A program made the position numbers and the translations under genes. This document shows, piece after piece, positions 5,393 through 7,915 of a stretch of DNA of 7,915 nucleotides. The notes beneath the pieces are model-generated. The model was not told where the DNA came from. It made no database searches and saw nothing but the letters and a program-made list of their open reading frames with translations. This DNA comes from Amylibacter sp. Lineage in GTDB: Bacteria > Pseudomonadota > Alphaproteobacteria > Rhodobacterales > Rhodobacteraceae. The stretch lies in the NCBI GenBank assembly GCA_030625465.1, contig DAOUQS010000084.1:1-7915 (forward strand), written 5' to 3'. Each line of letters starts with the position of its first letter. Position 1 is the first letter of the stretch.

Positions 5393-6046
5393 GGATTCGG
5401 ATTGCCCCATTTTAATGTCCGCAATATGCGCAGGCATTGTCACATCAGGCAGATTTCGCGGGTCGGGAATGGCGGGCATCAGACGGGTTTCTATAGGCAC
5501 CACACCGGCCCAGATCGGCAGGCTGTAATCCGCATCATCGTCATTGGGCCCGCCTTCACGGATTTTGCTGGACCCTTCGGTGATTTTCAATCGCAGCACG
5601 CCGGTCGCCTTCAGCTCTTTTGCGCTCATCGGTCGCAAAACATCCCAACGACCGGGCATCATAGCATCAAACATAGCCTTTAAGGCTGCTGCTTTATGGT
5701 CCGGATCAGTGACGGGTTCTGCATCCCCCAACAACATAACCGAGCGGAAATTAACCGAGTGATTAAGCCCCGACCGCGCCAGAACCACACCATCCAGTGA
5801 TGACACTGTCAGGCAAACAGGGTTGGAACGCGACCCTCGAATGGCCGAGCTGGCACTGGATCCGTGCCAGTAAACATAATCCCCTTCGCGCCATTGCAAG
5901 GTCGGCATGACAAAGGGTGCCCCGTCACGCAAATAACCGATGTGACAAAAGGGAATGGCATCAAGAATAGCATTGATCTGTTCACGATCATGGCTACCCC
6001 TTTCATGGCTGCGTTTTACGCGGGTGCGTTCAGTTTTAAGGGTCAT
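5390..6046 (-). CDS. Pyridoxamine 5'-phosphate oxidase-like FMN-binding protein
   Basis: This is a 218-residue split-barrel flavoprotein-like protein of the Pyridox_ox_2 type (PF12900; relatives include NimA-like reductases), not the biosynthetic PdxH. Visible family features are CHIGYLRDGAPFVMPTL (34-50), YWHGSSASSAIRG (59-71; the HGS segment contributes to FMN phosphate binding in relatives), LNHSVNFRSVMLLG (94-107) and WAGVVPIETR (179-188) near the C terminus. These proteins are usually homodimers that bind FMN or F420 and reduce varied substrates; the substrate here is unknown. The start at 6046 is chosen because GGAGA lies seven bases upstream; the in-frame ATG at 6130 would overlap the divergent gene's promoter region. 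It is divergent from the MocR regulator gene, 89 bp away, which suggests it is that regulator's target. Its stop codon overlaps the rpsU promoter. Confidence 0.9.
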   Translation of the reverse strand: MTLKTERTRVKRSHERGSHDREQINAILDAIPFCHIGYLRDGAPFVMPTLQWREGDYVYWHGSSASSAIRGSRSNPVCLTVSSLDGVVLARSGLNHSVNFRSVMLLGDAEPVTDPDHKAAALKAMFDAMMPGRWDVLRPMSAKELKATGVLRLKITEGSSKIREGGPNDDDADYSLPIWAGVVPIETRLMPAIPDPRNLPDVTMPAHIADIKMGQSES

Positions 6047-6084
6047 GGCTTTCTCCGATTGTTTTCCATGTGCTTGCATCCATT

Positions 6085-6114
6085 TTGGTTTTATATAAAT
6101 ATCCAATTTACAAT
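6085..6114 (+). promoter_or_regulatory. Candidate mocR promoter
   Basis: TTGGTT (6085-6090, three of six) and TACAAT (6109-6114, five of six) are 18 bp apart. Transcription would start near 6121, giving a leader of only about 15 nt before the ATG at 6136, in keeping with the lack of a clear Shine-Dalgarno sequence. The -10 box lies inside the first copy of the repeat array described in the next entry. Confidence 0.4.
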
Positions 6115-6136
6115 ATTTTAATTGGGCCAATTTATA
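6103..6136. promoter_or_regulatory. Repeat array, candidate MocR operator
   Basis: Two direct copies of CCAATTTAYA lie at 6103-6112 and 6127-6136, 24 bp apart start to start, with an inverted half-copy AATTGG at 6120-6125. The inverted copy and the second direct copy together form the perfect palindrome AATTGG-G-CCAATT (6120-6132). MocR regulators such as GabR and PdxR are known to bind paired direct repeats, in some cases with an added inverted copy. The array covers the predicted -10 box, transcript start and first base of the mocR start codon, so autoregulation plus control of the divergent flavoprotein gene is the natural inference. The region is AT-rich, so part of the similarity could be chance. 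Confidence 0.5.
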
Positions 6137-7527
6137 TGTCGCACGCTATATTCCTGTCTGTTGATCTGGATGCGCGATCAACTAATCCGCTGTTTCAACA
6201 ACTATATGACGCGCTTAGCCAAAGCATCCAGAAAGGTCGGATCAGTGCAGGTACACAGCTGCCTGCCAGCCGTATATATGCGCGTGAAATTGGCGTATCA
6301 CGCGGCACAGTGCAGGCCGCATATGATCAGTTGATTGCTGAAGGATATGCGCAAGCACGGCGCGGTGCGGGTGTTTATGCGACAGATATAAGCACAACGG
6401 CGCAAGAGTGGGTGGCGCAAATCAAACCGCATCATGCAAAAGCCCCTGTACCCAACCCTGTGCGCCCGTTTTCCCACGGCGTGCCCGACATGCGGGCCTT
6501 TCCACATGCATTATGGGCACAATATGTCGGGCGGGTGGCGCGTGCAGAACCTGCGGGCCTATCGGAAATGTCTGACATTTTCGGCGATTGGCCGCTACGT
6601 TGCGCAATTTCTGCACACTTGCGCGATTGGCGCGGGGTTCTTGTATCACCCGAGCAGGTGGTTATCACGGCAGGTGCGGCGGATGCGATGGAGCTGGTTG
6701 TGCAAGCGGTTGCTGGAAAAAACGCCTGGGTCGGGTTGGAAAATCCGGGCTATCCGATGTTGGCCCGTGTTTGTAAAACCCTTGGAATGCGCCCGCACTG
6801 GTTGGCGGTTGATGCGCAAGGTGCCTGTTTGCCAACCCGTGATGTGGCCGTGTCGGTGATTACCCCGTCATGCCAATATCCCCTTGGCAGCACGATGCCG
6901 ATAGCCCGTAGGCAGGCCCACCTTGCGGTGGCGAACTGGTTGGTTGAAGATGATTACGACAGCGAATTTCGCTATACAGGCAGGCCGGTGCCGGCACTGA
7001 TGGCATTGGACCGGCAACAAAAGGTGATCTATCAGGGCAGCTTTTCCAAGGTGTTTTCCAATGGGTTGCGTATCGGTTACCTGGTTATCCCCGACCGTTT
7101 GATCGCCCCTATGCGTGATGTGTTGCGCCAAAGGGGTGTGCGGGCCTCAACCATGCCGCAGCGGGTGTTGGCACGGTTCATGGAAGATGGTGCGTTTTAT
7201 CGGCATGTGCGTAAAATGCGCCGGCTTTATCGTGGGCGACGTGAAGCATTTCTGGCGGGGCTACAGGAACATTTCGATGATATACTGATGTTTCAAGATC
7301 ATGGCGCGGGCATGTCCGTGGCACTGCATTACACCAAACTGCTTGATGTCGATAAAGTTCAAGAGAACCTGCAAACCGCTGGTTTGGAATGTGCGCCCCT
7401 TGCCACGTATTATGGTGGTGGCGGGGCAAGGAATGGTTTGTTATGCGGATTTTGTGGCTTTGATGAAGCGGAGATATCCCAAGGCTTGCAGCAGATGAAG
7501 GCGGCATTAGCCCCCTTGACGCCATAG
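6136..7527 (+). CDS. MocR-family transcriptional regulator (GntR HTH plus aminotransferase domain)
   Basis: This is a 463-residue PLP-dependent regulator of the MocR/PdxR group. Residues 17-83 are a GntR-type winged helix (NPLFQQLYDALSQSIQKGRI, then LPASRIYAREIGVSRGTVQAAYDQL, ending in GYAQARRGAGVYA). After a linker, residues 115-460 form a fold-type I aminotransferase-like domain with ENPGYP (202-207), EDDYDSEFRY (271-280) and the PLP Schiff-base lysine K305 in GSFSK. The usual VTPSHQ(F/Y)P motif reads ITPSCQYPLG here, with Cys246 replacing the common His. The start at 6136 fits the family N terminus; the in-frame ATG at 6070 lies upstream of the predicted promoter. Divergence from a pyridoxamine oxidase-like gene suggests control of that gene in response to a B6 vitamer or amine-type effector, as for PdxR, GabR or TauR; the effector is not known. 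Confidence 0.95.
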   Translation: MSHAIFLSVDLDARSTNPLFQQLYDALSQSIQKGRISAGTQLPASRIYAREIGVSRGTVQAAYDQLIAEGYAQARRGAGVYATDISTTAQEWVAQIKPHHAKAPVPNPVRPFSHGVPDMRAFPHALWAQYVGRVARAEPAGLSEMSDIFGDWPLRCAISAHLRDWRGVLVSPEQVVITAGAADAMELVVQAVAGKNAWVGLENPGYPMLARVCKTLGMRPHWLAVDAQGACLPTRDVAVSVITPSCQYPLGSTMPIARRQAHLAVANWLVEDDYDSEFRYTGRPVPALMALDRQQKVIYQGSFSKVFSNGLRIGYLVIPDRLIAPMRDVLRQRGVRASTMPQRVLARFMEDGAFYRHVRKMRRLYRGRREAFLAGLQEHFDDILMFQDHGAGMSVALHYTKLLDVDKVQENLQTAGLECAPLATYYGGGGARNGLLCGFCGFDEAEISQGLQQMKAALAPLTP

Positions 7528-7545
7528 GTTAAACCCCGATATTTT
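7516..7545 (+). promoter_or_regulatory. Candidate coq9 promoter
   Basis: TTGACG (7516-7521, five of six) and TATTTT (7540-7545, four of six) are 18 bp apart and would start transcription near 7552, about 22 nt before the coq9 ATG. The -35 box lies in the last codons of mocR. A weak 5-bp hairpin (GGCAA-TAC-TTGCC, 7548-7560) lies at the predicted start. No mocR terminator is visible, so readthrough is also possible. Confidence 0.4.
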
Positions 7546-7573
7546 AAGGCAATACTTGCCAAGGTAGGATGTG

Positions 7574-7915
7574 ATGACAAAACCCGAAAAGACCGAAACC
7601 GATCATATTACACAGGCCCGTGCCGCACTGGTCAAGGCAGCTTTACCGCATGTTTGCTTTGATGGCTGGTCAGAGGTAACATTGAAGGCTGCGATTAACG
7701 ATGCAGGTGTGGATGCAGGTCTTGCCAGCCAAGCCTGTCCGCGCGGTGCGGTTGATCTGGCGCTGGCGTTTCACCGCATGGCTGACACAGATATGCTGGA
7801 TGCGCTGGCGGCAACTGATCTGTCCGAGATGCGTTTTCGCGACCGTATCGCTAGGGCCGTGCAATTACGCATTGAGGCTGTGGCTAATGAAAAAGAGGCA
7901 GTCCGGCGTGGTGTT
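7574..7915 (+). CDS. COQ9 family protein (5' part, runs off the window)
   Basis: The first 114 residues of an alphaproteobacterial COQ9-like protein are present; no stop occurs before the window edge. COQ9 proteins are TetR-fold lipid-binding partners in ubiquinone biosynthesis, where the eukaryotic member assists the COQ7 hydroxylase. Visible family features are a TetR-like N-terminal helix-turn-helix with ALPHVCFDGWSEVTLKAAINDAGVD (24-48), then CPRGAVDLALAFHRMAD (55-71), AATDLSEMRFRDRIARAVQLRIE (79-101) and EAVRRGV at the edge. The ATG at 7574 is preferred, with TAGGA four bases and AAGG nine bases upstream; the in-frame GTG directly before it is an alternative. It lies 46 bases after mocR on the same strand. 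Confidence 0.93.
   Translation, partial: MTKPEKTETDHITQARAALVKAALPHVCFDGWSEVTLKAAINDAGVDAGLASQACPRGAVDLALAFHRMADTDMLDALAATDLSEMRFRDRIARAVQLRIEAVANEKEAVRRGV

Noticed and set aside
5342..5683. 113-codon + strand open frame across the rpsU leader and the flavoprotein gene
   Set aside because: It is antisense to the flavoprotein and crosses the rpsU promoter; there is no start signal and no protein-like composition.
6434..6859. 141-codon + strand open frame inside mocR in another frame
   Set aside because: The mocR frame carries the conserved aminotransferase motifs throughout this stretch; the alternative frame is rich in Cys, Arg and Trp, as expected for an out-of-frame reading.
1..7915. Mobile elements, CRISPR arrays, tRNA or rRNA genes, toxin-antitoxin or phage-defence genes
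   Set aside because: I looked for transposase-like proteins, terminal inverted repeats, spaced short repeats and cloverleaf sequences on both strands and saw none.

Overview
The window looks like chromosomal DNA of an alphaproteobacterium of the order Rhodobacterales (Roseobacter-like). The evidence is a 44-residue aa3-type cytochrome oxidase subunit IV, an alphaproteobacterial-type COQ9 protein, a DUF6173 protein, and a lone DsbD-N-domain protein next to YqgE. Base composition is near 50% GC, which is moderate for that group. No mobile element, CRISPR array, tRNA, rRNA or phage gene is visible. Most of the content is housekeeping or envelope-related.

Layout, left to right. Positions 1-45 hold what is probably the 3' tail of a + strand gene ending in a hydrophobic/RRRK tail. 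A periplasmic DsbD N-domain-like protein (- strand, 42-863) is divergent from YqgE/AlgH (+, 993-1568). YqgE converges tail-to-tail on the tRNA threonylcarbamoyladenylate synthase Sua5/TsaC (-, 1565-2527), which probably starts at TTG. In both convergent pairs one CTAG tetranucleotide supplies the stop codons of both strands. Divergent from Sua5 are an MBL-fold hydrolase (2655-3701) and an overlapping DUF6173 gene (3674-4168). A tiny cytochrome oxidase subunit IV gene (4260-4394) and a lipoprotein of unknown function (4421-5002) follow and close with a bidirectional intrinsic terminator (5028-5060).

The right third begins with rpsU (ribosomal protein S21, - strand). Its promoter lies across the stop codon of a pyridoxamine 5'-phosphate oxidase-like flavoprotein gene (-, 5390-6046). 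That gene is divergent from a MocR-family regulator (GntR-type HTH fused to an aminotransferase domain, +, 6136-7527). The short gap between them carries a direct-plus-inverted repeat array that could be the MocR operator. The window ends inside coq9 (+, from 7574).

Functionally, this is a mosaic of small transcription units: envelope thiol chemistry, tRNA modification, respiration (aa3 oxidase subunit IV and COQ9 for ubiquinone), translation (S21), and a likely self-contained vitamin B6/flavin-related regulator-plus-enzyme pair. The least understood parts are the lipoprotein, which may have a circularly permuted papain-like fold, the repeat array in front of mocR, and a small hairpin that masks the rpsU ribosome binding site. 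I saw no convincing large novel system.
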